NCBI GenBank assembly: GCA_021234155.1
Contig: JAJEKV010000047.1
Span: 6,601,071 to 6,665,070, forward strand
Source of the DNA: Isoetes taiwanensis
Lineage: Eukaryota > Streptophyta > Lycopodiopsida > Isoetales > Isoetaceae
Length of the DNA stretch: 64,000 nucleotides
Reading direction: 5' to 3'
Of the stretch, positions 23,661 to 34,839 are shown piece by piece. Below the pieces are notes generated by a model. The model saw only the letters and a list, made by a program, of their open reading frames with translations. It made no database searches and was not told the DNA's origin. Both the position numbers and the translations under genes were made by a program. Each line of letters starts with the position of its first letter. The stretch's first letter is position 1.

Positions 23661-25403
23661 ATGGTGGGAGCAGCCGTCGCCCTGCAAGGACAGAGGCTGC
23701 CCTTTCCATCGGAGAAGAACGGAGCAAATATAAAGCCAAACTTATGTCGAATTGGAGAGTTGAAGGAAGAACTCAGACAAGGTACTAGAGTAGCAGAGGC
23801 GACTAACTATGCGTCTTTGATTAAACAATGCGGAAATGCAGCCTCTAGTCTTGAGGGTAGGATCATACACGCGCTTGTTATCAAAGTTGGGCATGAAAAA
23901 GAGAGATTCTTGGGCAATCTGCTTATTGAAATGTATGCTAAATGTGACAACTTGGATGATGCCAGGAGGGTTTTCGATCGAATAAACTATAAGAATGTGT
24001 TTTCATGGACAATCATGATTGGGGCTTATGAGCAGCGTGACCAAGATAAGGAGGCTCTTCATCTTTTTCAGTTGATGCAAAAAGACGGTGTGGTCCCAAA
24101 TAAGGTAACATTTAGTACAATTCTCAATGCTTGTTCTAGCACTGGGGCAGTTGCAGAAGGTAAAAGACTGCATGCCCTTCTTAGGGAAACTCATAAAGAC
24201 GTCATTGTAGGAACTGCCCTTGTAAATATGTATCGCAAGTTTGGAAATGTAGAGTGGGCACGAAATGCATTTAAGAGAATTCATAATCCAAACTTGATAT
24301 CATTTAATGCCATGCTTACAGCATATGCAGAGAATGGATCCGAAAAGGAAGCATTAGCATTTTTTAGAACAATGCAAATAGAAGGGATAATGCCAGATAA
24401 CATTACTTGGATAATAATCATCAATGCATGTGCTACATTTACGGACTTCGAATTGTGCAGATGTATCCATCAGCTTGCTGCCAAAAGTGAAACAGATCCC
24501 GTTGTAGGTTCTGCCATTGTCAGCATGTACGGAAAATGCAGGTCTTTGGAAGATGCCCGTGTTGCATTTGATAAAATTTGGCAAAAAGATGCAGTATGTT
24601 GGGCTGCCATGATTTCTGCATATGCTCAGAATAGTCTTGGGAGACAAGCACTTGATTTGTATCAAGAAATGCAGGATGCAGGAATGCTACCAAGTACGGC
24701 CACTTGTGTGAGTGTTCTAAATGCATCTGCTAGCCTTTCTGCTTTAGATGCAGGTAAGCAAATGCATCAGCAGGTTATTCTTCACGAGGGTCTATTAAAT
24801 AATGCTGTTAAAAATGCCCTCATCAACATGTATGCTAAGTGTGGAAATCTGAAAGATATGCAAGTTGTCTTTCAGGGAATGCTTAATCCAGACATGGTAT
24901 CATGGACCACAGTGATTTCTGCATATGGTCAGATGGGGCAAGGCAAAGCGGCTCTGCAGCTCTTTCAAGGACTGCAATTGGGAGGTATTAGACCAACATC
25001 TATTACCTTTCTTAGCACTCTCTCTGCCTGTGGCCATGCAGGCCTTCAAATGGAAGGATGCCATCACTTTCTGTTGATGACTTCAGATTATGCTGTTGTA
25101 CAGAATGTTGAACATTATAGCTGTTTGATTGATCTTCTTGGTCGAGTAGGATGGTTAGAAGTTGCAATTGATTTAATCTATAACATGATGTTTAAGCCTA
25201 GTGTCAGGTCATGGATCGCTTTTCTTGGTGCCTGTAAAGTGCATCATGATATAGAAAGAGCAAAAGTTGCTGCAGCAAACATAACTGAATTAGATCCGTC
25301 TGATGCTGCATCATACATTCTTCTATCCAATATCTATGCAGCAGATTGCCAATGGGAGCTTCTAGTAGATGATTTGAATGAAGTTTGGTCTGATCCACTA
25401 TAG
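23661..25403 (+). CDS. PLS-type pentatricopeptide repeat protein, E region truncated
   Basis: This is an intronless frame of 580 residues. PPR proteins of this class bind organellar RNA one base per repeat and guide editing or processing. After about 48 N-terminal residues there are regular P, L and S repeats with the usual markers: LLIEMYAKCDNLDDARRVFD, FSWTIMIGAYEQRDQDKEAL, VTFSTILNACSSTGAVAEGK, ALVNMYRKFGNVEWARNAF, VSWTTVISAYGQMGQGKAAL and YSCLIDLLGRVG. The P2-L2-S2 block is followed by E1 (SWIAFLGACKVHHD) and the start of E2 (YILLSNIYAADCQW). The protein then ends about 15 residues later. No E+ or DYW deaminase domain is found in the next 900 bp. It could work with a DYW partner in trans, or be a recent truncation. 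The N-terminus may carry a transit peptide, but this was not computed. Confidence 0.9.
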   Translation: MVGAAVALQGQRLPFPSEKNGANIKPNLCRIGELKEELRQGTRVAEATNYASLIKQCGNAASSLEGRIIHALVIKVGHEKERFLGNLLIEMYAKCDNLDDARRVFDRINYKNVFSWTIMIGAYEQRDQDKEALHLFQLMQKDGVVPNKVTFSTILNACSSTGAVAEGKRLHALLRETHKDVIVGTALVNMYRKFGNVEWARNAFKRIHNPNLISFNAMLTAYAENGSEKEALAFFRTMQIEGIMPDNITWIIIINACATFTDFELCRCIHQLAAKSETDPVVGSAIVSMYGKCRSLEDARVAFDKIWQKDAVCWAAMISAYAQNSLGRQALDLYQEMQDAGMLPSTATCVSVLNASASLSALDAGKQMHQQVILHEGLLNNAVKNALINMYAKCGNLKDMQVVFQGMLNPDMVSWTTVISAYGQMGQGKAALQLFQGLQLGGIRPTSITFLSTLSACGHAGLQMEGCHHFLLMTSDYAVVQNVEHYSCLIDLLGRVGWLEVAIDLIYNMMFKPSVRSWIAFLGACKVHHDIERAKVAAANITELDPSDAASYILLSNIYAADCQWELLVDDLNEVWSDPL

Positions 25404-26336
25404 TTCGTTAAAGAACCAATATATATATTAAACCAGCTATGCTGCAAGCAAATGAATGGGTCAATGTGCAATCTTGGTTACATTGCATTTTGTAACTAAG
25501 TTCAAGGGGAAGGGAGGTATCATTTTATGGTTCCACCAGAGGTCTTTTAATAGCTAGATGTAAATCAGAGTGACTTGAATTGTCACTTGGCTATTACGAG
25601 CCTGCCATATGGAGCTAAAAGCATGGTCAACATTGGACCTATAAAGAAATTGAGTTTAGACTATTTTGGAAAGGGGTCAAACGATGTAAATGCTATCACA
25701 TTTCAGAAAGTAATGAAGGTTTTTGCTGCTGTGCTCTGATCTTCTTCAAAGGCAAAAACTGGAGGAAAAGCTGTAGCATGGGCAAGGAAGCATTTTTGGT
25801 TGTTGGGGATAGCATTGTTACCATGGCGCTTCAATATCCTCATAGAAAAAGGAAATCAGGAGGGAGTAGTCATGAAGTTTTTGTTAGAAGATTAACCTAA
25901 TCCTACATGAATGCCGGTGCAAATAATATGTTGCAGTTTGACTGTTCTTATAGAGCTATATGTCAAGAGCTTGGTGTTTCCTGTCCTCAAGCAAAGCTAG
26001 CGGCAAAGGAATTTAATATTTTGAAAGATTCCGTGTTCAAAAGAGCTAGTAACTTGCTAGTAAATCATTTACGATCACTATCAAGAGGCTTAGAAAATTT
26101 GAGTGGGCAGGAAAGCTCTTAAGAAAAGAAAGAAAAATTTGTTAAAGTGTACTACAGATCATATAGAGTCTATGAGACTAAATACATACAATATCTGAAA
26201 TCCTGCAGGGAGGCTTGCCAAAATTCCGTTATACGGAAGACTGAATCAAAATTTGCATCGGGAGATTCAACTTGATGGAGGTGAGACTAAAATACATACA
26301 ATATCTGAAAATTCCATTATAAGGACTGAATCGAAA
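25404..26336 (+). other. PPR 3' flank with short open frames
   Basis: It begins with the presumed PPR 3' UTR. The frame 25907-26122 (71 codons, AKLAAKEFNILKDSVFKRA, helical, basic) and a frame around 25745-25900 (KAVAWARKHFWLLGI) look protein-like but match no family I know. No DYW-type motifs (HSEKLA, CxDCH) were found in any frame. Near 26170-26330 the phrase aatacatacaatatctgaaa occurs twice, about 105 bp apart, a small tandem duplication. Confidence 0.3.
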
Positions 26337-28482
26337 TCTGCGAGATATATTTTTTTTTTTTTTTTTTTTTTCTATTGAAAGATGCTTTCATTCATAATGG
26401 ATTTATGTATACAACTTAATTCTATGTGATATCAAAACCTCCACAACGTCTTGACGACTGTGCAGAGTTAATCACATAGCAAGATTAAACGTGCCATACG
26501 TCACAACTGACTAAAGAAAGAATCCCATAGTTGACGAGCCATTCTTTGATCTTTCGCAGCTTGAACCTGTTTACTCAGTTTAGATTTAAGAGATATCAAG
26601 ATCCTGGAGGAATGCGTGTAATTCTGTGCCCTGCGTCTCTTCCAAATAATCCAGAGCAGCCATCCCTTACACAAATGCACAGCTTCCCTTTTCAATGCAG
26701 ACCATCCTCTAGGATAAATTCCCAGCACAACGTTTACAACTAGGCTAGATAATTCAAAAACTTCTTTCACTCGGTCCCAAGCTGCTTGGATGTCTCTGCA
26801 TTCTATAAAGCAATGCTCAATAGATTCCTCCGTACAATCACACATAGAATCTGCTGACCACACTGTTAGCTCTTAATGCCCTGTGTATTATCTGCCATGT
26901 GAGAACTTGCACTTTGGGGGGAAGACGATTCTTCCATACCTGTTTCCACATACGCTTCAAATCCCCTTCCTCACTTTGCAAGGACCACTTCGGCGATAAC
27001 TGTAATACCTCGTTGAAATGAAGAAGTTTGTAACAAGAAGAAACTGAAGGGTGCTCGTGCAAAGCTTCATGAGATGTCACAAAATCCCCCACCAGTGGTA
27101 TTGCATAATACGGAATGCTATCTACGACCGACTGCCAAATTGCTTCATCTTGTGCACGCAGCTTAAATTTTTGTTTGAAGTCTTCCCATGATAAAAGAAC
27201 CCCCTGTGAGTACCAATCGCCAACAAAATTGATTCCACTTGATGACCACCTTCTCTGAGTCCTCATATCCACTAGAGAAAATAGGGGCTTTGGATCCCCA
27301 TCCGTTTCTATGGCTAACCACCACACCGGCATTGCGATGGAGTGGCAGTTCACTACATTCAGATGCCATAAACCCCTCACTGATTCCCATGCTTTAAGTA
27401 ATCCCTTCAAAAAAGGTGAAGCCCCTGAGAAAGGTTTTAATTTGTAAAAGAGAGCCCATGGCAACTCCACTCTCATGGCGACTTTGTCGTATGAAATGCA
27501 ATGTAAATGTGATTGTTTCAGCAGCTGAGTACCAGGAGAATTCACCTGCCCATTCAACACCTGCCAAATGAATTTGCTCGCCAGAACTTTAGTGTGCAAC
27601 GCAATATCTAGCATCCCTAATCCACCCTGGTTTCTATGAATGCAGCACTTGTCCCAAGCCACCTTAATATCCGCTCCCTCCTCATTTCCACCCCATACAA
27701 AATTCCTTATTGATTTCGTCAATTGCTGAGTGATGCTTTTTGGAGCCAACAGCACTGAAGCTGCATATACGTACGTACTACAAAGTACTGATTTAGCTAC
27801 CACAATCCTGCCAGCCATAGAGAGCTTACATATTTTCCACCAATTTAAATGTTTTTCTAACCCAAGTAGGATATCCCACGCCTCTATTGCTGACCTGTTA
27901 ATACCAATCGGAATACCCAACAATCTGGATGAGGCACCGCTTGGTGTTACTCTCCAAGGATATTGGAGAATGCACTCAGGTATGGTTTCATCCAAAGGCC
28001 ACAATGCAGCACATTTGTTCCAATTCAAAGAACAACTGGAAGCCATGGAAAACATGTTAAGAAGCCTAGTGGCGCAATATAGATTCTCCTCTGTTGCTTC
28101 CAAGAAAAGAAAGGTGTCGTCCGCATATTGGCTACATACCTGTTGAGTTCCATCATGCATAGCAAGACCATTAATGATTCCGTCACTTGTAGCTGAAAGA
28201 AGCAATTGGGAAAGACCCTCGGCTACAACATTAAAGAGAAATGGTGCCAATGGACAGCCTTGCCTGATGCCTCTGCCAATTGGAAAAATAGAAGAAGATT
28301 CACCAGAAAAAACCACTGATGCGTGACTAGTATCAAGAAGCGTCATTACCACTGATGTGAAGTCTGAACCACAGCCTAGAGCTAAAAGCATCTTCTGAAG
28401 AAAGGACCAGCTTACACTGTCGTATGCTTTCTTAAAGTCCAACTTCAAGTATATGACTCTCTGTTGCGTTTCTGCGAGATAT
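26337..28482 (-). mobile_element. 5'-truncated LINE with 12-bp target-site duplication
   Basis: A minus-strand L1-type insertion. TCTGCGAGATAT occurs at 26337-26348, right before the T-run (poly(A) tail on the element strand), and again at 28471-28482 at the other edge. This defines a target-site duplication and an insert of about 2.1 kb. The coding part starts inside the RT (IYLKLDFKKAYDSVSW) and has SQYADDTFLF (the YADD box), the GCPLAPFLF block and the C-terminal zf-RVT region (PPKVQVLTWQIIHRALRAN). A frameshift near 26850 separates the zf-RVT cysteines (CDCTEESIEHC) and the WLLWIIWKRRRAQNY motif, which lie in the frame 26863-26501. The Met at 28595 is host sequence outside the insert. EN and ORF1 are missing, so the copy is dead. 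Confidence 0.9.
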
Positions 28483-29679
28483 TTAACTTGGTAGAAAATT
28501 AAATTTTTAACGTTTATAGGGCATCCATGTTTATGAAAAAGGTATGTGTTGAATGAAATATGGCAAATATTGCTATGCACGTCTCTTTCTTTCACGTTTC
28601 TTTGTTGATTTGACCATTTGAGTATTTGAGTACGTAAGTCTAAATGATCAAGGTCGTATCATTGCATTTAGGCGTATTGACAAGTATATTTTTAATAAAA
28701 GCATATTCACGATTACAAAGCAACGAATGAGGATACTTACAAATGATCTAGAGGTCTAAATCACATCAACATGTAGAATAATAGTGGCATATACAATGCG
28801 CTCTTGTATTTATAACTCTTCCCTTGAGACTTGATTTAAAGAATTTTTGGGTATGGGCTTGTTGGGTTTGATGTAATGCCCTTTAATATCGACTCTTCAA
28901 GGCAAAATAGGTTGATCATAGTGCTTGTCAAAATCTCACTAATTTGCATAGTACAAAGGCAATCAGTTCCCATAGTATGCTACTATGTAGCTTGTTGTGG
29001 TGGATCATAACGTAGAAAATGAATGCTATGTTCAAACTTGCTTAGGTGTTTGTGTGTGCATCAGCTAGATCTATATTAGCATTATGAATACATCATGAAA
29101 CCAATTACGAATACAACATGAAACAATTAACATGGTATTTCAAGAATGGATGATCACCTAATTTAGTTCAAAATGCTTTCTCGAGGATGTACTTGGTCAG
29201 TTTTTGTACTTATGGGAGTGCCAAACTTAACATCAATAACTAGTAAGAAAGAAATGTTTATTAACATCTACTTTAGGCCTGGAGTGTCCACATAGAAGAT
29301 ATTTCAGTACCGAATTGCAATGGCAGTAGCTTCTGGCGAAGCAACTGGGTCCAAAGGAAATGACACTGCAAGGAAATCAAAATCTTGCAAACACCACAAG
29401 GAAAAAAGCAAGCATATTATTGGTAGTGTATTTTATAAAAAATGGTCCGTTTTGCCATACTTGAGGAGCTTAATTGGCTTAAGGGAAATGTTTCTACTTT
29501 GGAGTGGTTATTTGTGGCTTTATTTGTGGTTTTTGCAAAGGTGCATTTTTGGAAACCCACGAGACCGGTTTTGGAACGGAGGACACGATTTTCCTCCCTG
29601 ATCCTGTTCTACCGTTCTTTCGGCAAGAGATTCTGCTGCAGGGCACCGTAGAATCGTCCGCTCCATAGCTGCCTAATCA
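28483..29679. other. AT-rich intergenic stretch
   Basis: This is the sequence into which the LINE inserted, continued. No gene is recognised. The plus-strand frame 29320-29601 starts with a Lys/Ser-rich stretch (NDTARKSKSCKHHKEKSKH) and turns Trp-rich; it fits no family I know. Confidence 0.3.
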
Positions 29680-30780
29680 TTGAAGCGCGCAACAGATCTG
29701 GGCAGCTGCTGCCGACCCAAGCAGTCGCTGTGTTCCAGCAGACGGTCCCACTGCATTCACATGTTCGGCAGCAACAAGGTTAAAGTCCAGATAGCAGAAA
29801 GCTGACATGCAACACATATCGGCACGGTATAGAGTCCAATAATAATATGCATGACCAGGCTCTTGCATCGGAACCCATGGCAAATAAGGTTGAGATGGTG
29901 GCCATGGGACCCAAACAACAAAAGGGGCATGGAAGTCCAAAAAGTACAAAGAACGGATAATATATCCCTCTGAGATGGTTGCCATCCTGAAGAACATATA
30001 GGTAGCCGAGAGCATTTTGAAACTGAACCAAAAGATGTCGAGGACGGTCAAGCCTTGCCGTCCCCACTTTAGCCATCAACCTTCGCATGCATAATGTTAG
30101 TGGAGAAATGCAAAGCCTCATTCATATCTGGACGGGCATTAGCCTCGACCTTTGCAGCCCCATATATTACGCAAGTTCAAGGCCGTGGGAGCAGCAGATA
30201 CTGAAGCAACTTGCTCTTGTTCGCGAACTGACACCATACTCTTGGTCCACTATGGATTGTAGAGTTGTTTGACTCCCACCTCAACATATTTGCTTTCCAA
30301 TGTCTGTACTCCTGCCAACACAATGCTTCTTCTGTAACTATAATTCTGACTCTAATGTCTTACCGAAGCATCACTTGTTTCCACAACCTGGCCATCAGAG
30401 CTTGGAATCAAGGCATGTATTAATTGTAATATTGTGTCCATCTCACAATAGATACAGTCATAGATTTGGCTATCATCCCTCCCTTAGAATGAATAGTCTG
30501 TGCTTGGTCACGAAGTGTAGGCGAAAAACATTGAACTTGCAGATCTACAGCACGTTGGAGATCCTGTAGGTCTTGGAAGGTAAATGTACCAAACTAGCCT
30601 GTGCCAATCCCAAGAAGCCACCATGGACGGAAAAAAGAAGATGACAAGTCTATTGGAACACCAGAATCAGCTTGCCTTTGACCGTGGAGTTGTCGCTAGA
30701 CCTAGCACTTTTGGGACGGGGGATCTTCTGTGCGAGCAATGATTCCTTAGAAGGGCTTTTCCTGGCCATCCTTCCTTCTT
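29680..30780 (-). pseudogene. Decayed LINE ORF1 (RRM type)
   Basis: Read on the minus strand through stops and shifts, it starts near 30775 with MARKSPSKESLLA, like the MARETRKAKN start inside the ORF1 at 46.8-48.0 kb. A middle region follows with DTILQLIHALIPSSDGQ, near 30440. Near 30085-29990 comes KVGTARLDRPRHLLVQF, then LQDGNHLRG, aligning with RVGAARPNRSWHLLVRF and LRRGNHLKG of the intact ORF1. Past 29950 frames diverge. No ORF2 follows, and no typical 3' tail could be placed. Confidence 0.55.
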
Positions 30781-30835
30781 AGTGGCTCTTTCATGGTGAA
30801 CTCATAAAGAAAATCTAACGAGGGCAAAAGAGATC

Positions 30836-30960
30836 AATCATCCGGCCAAAAATTTGTTGTTTTGACCTCGAAAATTTAACCACATGGGCATATCATACAC
30901 CATCAAAAAGAACATGGAGAGCGCTTTTCAACGCAGTAAGAAACCATTGCTCTTATCTTC
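30836..30960. repeat. Dispersed repeat fragment, pair 1
   Basis: It shares with 42520-42660 a set of blocks: ccggccaaaaa/ccggccgaaaaa, gttttgac/gttttagc, aattTaacca, catatcatacaccatcaaaaag/tatatactatcaaaaag and gcttttcaacgca.taa. This is probably part of an old retrotransposon. Confidence 0.6.
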
Positions 30961-33900
30961 ATTAATAAAGGCCTGGCAATAGACAATCATTGGATTAAAC
31001 AAGTATGCCCGTTAACAATGTACATGTAATTATAATTCTGCAAACTTACCAAAATGCATCATAATGTTTAAGTCAAGCAAACCCAATGAGGGCAACCTAT
31101 CATGCTACGATCCAACAATTAGTTATTACAGTGGTTTGGCACAAAGTTATAGGTTTTAAATATTGTAATTTATTTGAAGAAATGCGGCAATGTGAAATAT
31201 TTTTCTTTTTGAAGGACGAAAAGCAAGTTTATTAATCACAAGTAAACATTACAAGATGTACAAATCTCATCAAATTGTGCAAGGGCAATGTGAAATACTT
31301 GTCAGTGGGCACACAAATTCATGCAAATGAAGTAGATAGATGGAGCAGATGACAATTTCCTTATGTTACTCTGTACTTGTATGACTTTTCTACAGAAAAA
31401 TTGACGTTGCAATTGTAGTTAAAATGAATGTTACCTCAACAAATAGGCAGTGGGTCATTAAAGATCCCCCGTCGGCATTTGATGAGCACTTCGTTGTTTT
31501 TGGGATTAAGTTAACCCCTTGACTTAAAACCTTCATAGCGAACTTCAAATTTATCGAAAACTCTAGTGTGTGGTATGAATTGAAAGCTAAAGAGTCGAAT
31601 TTCATTATGATATGTGAAAAAGGGGAGTTAAAAAGAGCGCTCAAAGAGTGTAGCCAATCGTACTAAAACGTTATTTCCTTTGTGGGCAAAAACCACGAAA
31701 GGGAAACCCAAAAACTTTTCCACCCAAAAACGGGAATGCTGTTAGGTTTTGCTGGAGGCAGAGTTATGGCGCTTAAAATTAGGTCGACAATGGCGATGGA
31801 GGTGGAAAAAAGGCTCTCGGTGGTCGAAGCAGCGTCTATAGAAGTAGCCGCTGTCCTTACAACCGATTGGTGGGTCCTCAGAACTGATTTCTGGAGCAAG
31901 AATTGTTAGGATTGTTTGTTTTTCTTGCTTGTTTGATGACTGGTTCTCCTGGGTTCAAATCCCATACAGAAGAGGTGGCTTGAAGTTTGGATTGCCAAGG
32001 CTTCTGATTTTGTGCAAAACAGAGCTCTATTTGTTCTTTTCAGCTTCTGCCATTTTCTTTTTTGTTGTAATTTCTAATTTTCAAGCTTAGTGAAACACAG
32101 GGCCGGAAGAGGCCATGGATTTTCGCAAGGTTACATGGCTATGTTCTTGATTTCCGACTCTTGTAAGTGTTGCCCAGAACTTGTTATTTTGTGTGTTGAA
32201 ATCTAACTTTTGATGAGAAGAGCTCTTCTTATAGTTTCATTGGAGACCATTCGTTTCGCAAGACTATTGTCCCTGATTTTCTTTCATGAAAATAGCTCAG
32301 CACCAGTTTGCAAGATTTTGTTTTGAAAACTGTATGCTGACCTCTAACGTGAAAGATTTTATGGAATCTTCCACGACCAGGGGGCCATGAAACCATGAAA
32401 TAAAAATTAATGCTACAAAGCATCTTGGCAAGGTCGCAAACGGTGGCTGCATACTACAGGAGCTGATGAATATTGGACTTGGTGAATGTATGGGGTCAAT
32501 ACTTTTTAGTGTAGTCTCAATTATATGTTAATTGCAGTTACCACAGATTTATTTGAACCAATTGAGAGATGCGAGCAGAAGAGTAAACAATTGACTATGA
32601 TAGGTATTGTTGTGATCAATCTTGAGGATGATGGCACTTTCATTTGTTGTGTCTTAGTTGAACCCTCTAGAGGAGAATCCCCTTTATTTGCAAATATTTC
32701 AATGCCAAGCGAATTGCATGCTGTGAAGAACAATGTAGATTGATCCTACATTCTTTTGCGCATTACTCTTCTTAAAAACCTCAGCAAGGAAATTGTTCTA
32801 CAATTAATGTTACTATATTACCTACCATAGTTTCTGATAATTCAAAGAGCGAAAGCTATAGGATTCAATGATTAACCAATTGAGTCATCGTCACTAACAT
32901 TTATAATTGGTGTTTTGACAGAACATGAAATGCCTCATTTCTGTAAGAGTGATGCAGATCATAACGAACATCAAGTTCTACTATTCGCAAAAGTATGTAC
33001 CTAAATTAAAAGTTTTTCTGGCCACAACTGGTTTTGTTTATCTTCATGTTATCTCTGTGCAAGGGCATTTGTTTTCTGCATTTCCTCAGAACATAAGTTG
33101 AGAGCCATCTCAATCAGCAATTTCAACTTTCATCTCTACTTCAAGCATTGTTGTGTTGTTTGGACATTAGATATTTAATGGCAGTCTGCCATCTCATTTG
33201 ACCAGTATACATCAATCTTAAAATTCTTCCGTTCAGAAGACATTTTTGTGCTGTACGCAGCACTTTTCACGCGTCATCCAAAGGCTTTGGCATATATAAG
33301 TATACGTCCTTTCATATCATAATAGTCTTTCCCTTTTTATGGCCAACAGCGAATGTACAGATAGGAACATTAATCATGATATGCTGGTGCAGAGATCATG
33401 CCCTCCAATATTTCACGCAACATACTTTGGGTAATCAGGAGCAGCAGCATTAGGCATAAGTTTTTTAAATCAGATTCTCAAGCAAGGATTGTAGCTCTCT
33501 GATTTGGCACTTAATTTCCAGATCCTTGCATGAGCCATCGTTTTCTTGTACAGAGCTAATATTAGCTGTGTCTTTTTTCTGTCTTACTAGTCCACTCAAT
33601 CCTTCCAATCAAGCAAAACCGATGTACAAGACCAGAAACAAATACACTAAAATATATATGCAGTTGTTTGGAAAGCCATAAAAGAACATTCCAAATTTAA
33701 TAGATAGGATTCTTTGACATGAGGATTTCCACCTAGATTGGCCACAGCCACTTTTTTCGGAATGGCACTGTTCTAGACCTGAGTGACATGGATTAGTTGT
33801 TTGCCACGCTTTTGGAATGGCACTGTTCTAGACCTAACTGACATGGATTTGTTGTTAATCAAACAGCCAATGAGTTATGTATGCAAAACAAATCTCGTAT

Positions 33901-34329
33901 GTTGATAAGACATTGAATTGGAATGAAAATGCAATACTGCAAGTCCAATTGAAGTTCTCCAAAGCTTACAAACTGTTCTGCCGTGACTCTCATAGTGCCC
34001 CCAAGCCAATAAATATATGCAACAAGGAATGCTATTGTCTGACTTACCCCTCCATCTGAACAGTCTGAAAGCATAAATGGTCCACTCTATGTTCTGGCTG
34101 GATCAATTTGACGCAGAACTAAGCAAACCAAGCATCGACACATGGGACAGTAGTCCGATGTATCTATCTCCTTCTTTGAGTCCAACAAGAGTACTGTGTC
34201 TAGATGTGCATCTCAGGTGACTGCATAAACGATATTTATTTCAGTGTTCTGCAGATTGCTCGTAAGAAAGATGAGGGCATTAGGTTGGCTGCTCCTGTTC
34301 TTACCATATCCACTTTCAAAATGTAATTG
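30961..34329. other. Long stretch without recognised gene
   Basis: No gene could be supported over 3.3 kb. Seen here: a T-rich LINE-like 3' end with rc AATAAA at about 31198-31240 (minus orientation); a GC-richer stretch at 31660-32200 that could be a 5' exon or promoter; a lone plus frame 32525-32743 (TMIGIVVINLEDDGTFICCV) of unknown nature; and a ~55-bp tandem duplication at 33759-33857 (ggaatggcactgttctagac twice). Untranslated exons of the transporter gene may lie here, but nothing decides it. Confidence 0.35.
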
Positions 34330-34812
34330 TTTTTTTCCAAATCTCTCCTTGGTGAATGCTATTGAGTTGGTGGGATTAACCCATCACCTCCTCTTGAGCT
34401 ATTTTTGTAGGTACAAAGCTTTTATGCCAATATTTGTGACTGCAGCATTATATAGTCTCAGAGAGAGATGTTATTAAACACAACCTTTGAACTAAGTATT
34501 GGGATGAAGGCTTCATTATGTTTCTAATATGTGGGGTGTATCTCCACTAAGCTAAAGTGGTCCTTCAATCTGTATGTATAGCGAAATTTGTGGAACTAAT
34601 CCAAGCGTTTATGCCTAATGTTTGGAATAGACCTTGGGACAAATGTTTGAACGTCTCACACTTTCTATGAGCATTAATTTTCATTACTTGAATTGCAAGC
34701 AATCCTGATTGTTCTGCTTATGTAGGGCCCTTGGATTTGAAGATCCACAATTGGAGCAGCAGGTGCAGTTGTTATGCTTCTTGTGCTTTTCCTGTTCCTA
34801 TTATTTTCTGTG
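34330..34812 (+). pseudogene. Decayed duplicate of transporter exons 1-2
   Basis: The segment near 34345-34380 (LVNAIELVGLTHH) corresponds to the end of exon 1 of the transporter (LVNTIQLVGLTFF, 35050-35090). The phrase atgccaatatttgtga (34423) matches intron 1 (35190). The block at 34727-34812 (gggcccttggatttgaagat…) matches the start of exon 2 (35450-35535). Order and spacing are preserved, so this is a tandem duplication of about 0.5 kb, 700 bp upstream. Exon 2 sequence here has frame breaks, so it is unlikely to be used as coding sequence. Confidence 0.8.
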
Positions 34813-34839
34813 ACACATCAAGTACCTGATTGACGGAAG

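Noticed and set aside
28483-28595. N-terminal ~40 residues of the 585-codon LINE frame as part of a gene
   Set aside because: They lie outside the LINE target-site duplication and are host sequence fused by chance to the RT frame.
31940-31970. tRNA-like T-arm (gggttcaaatccc)
   Set aside because: No A box, anticodon arm or acceptor stem could be folded around it.
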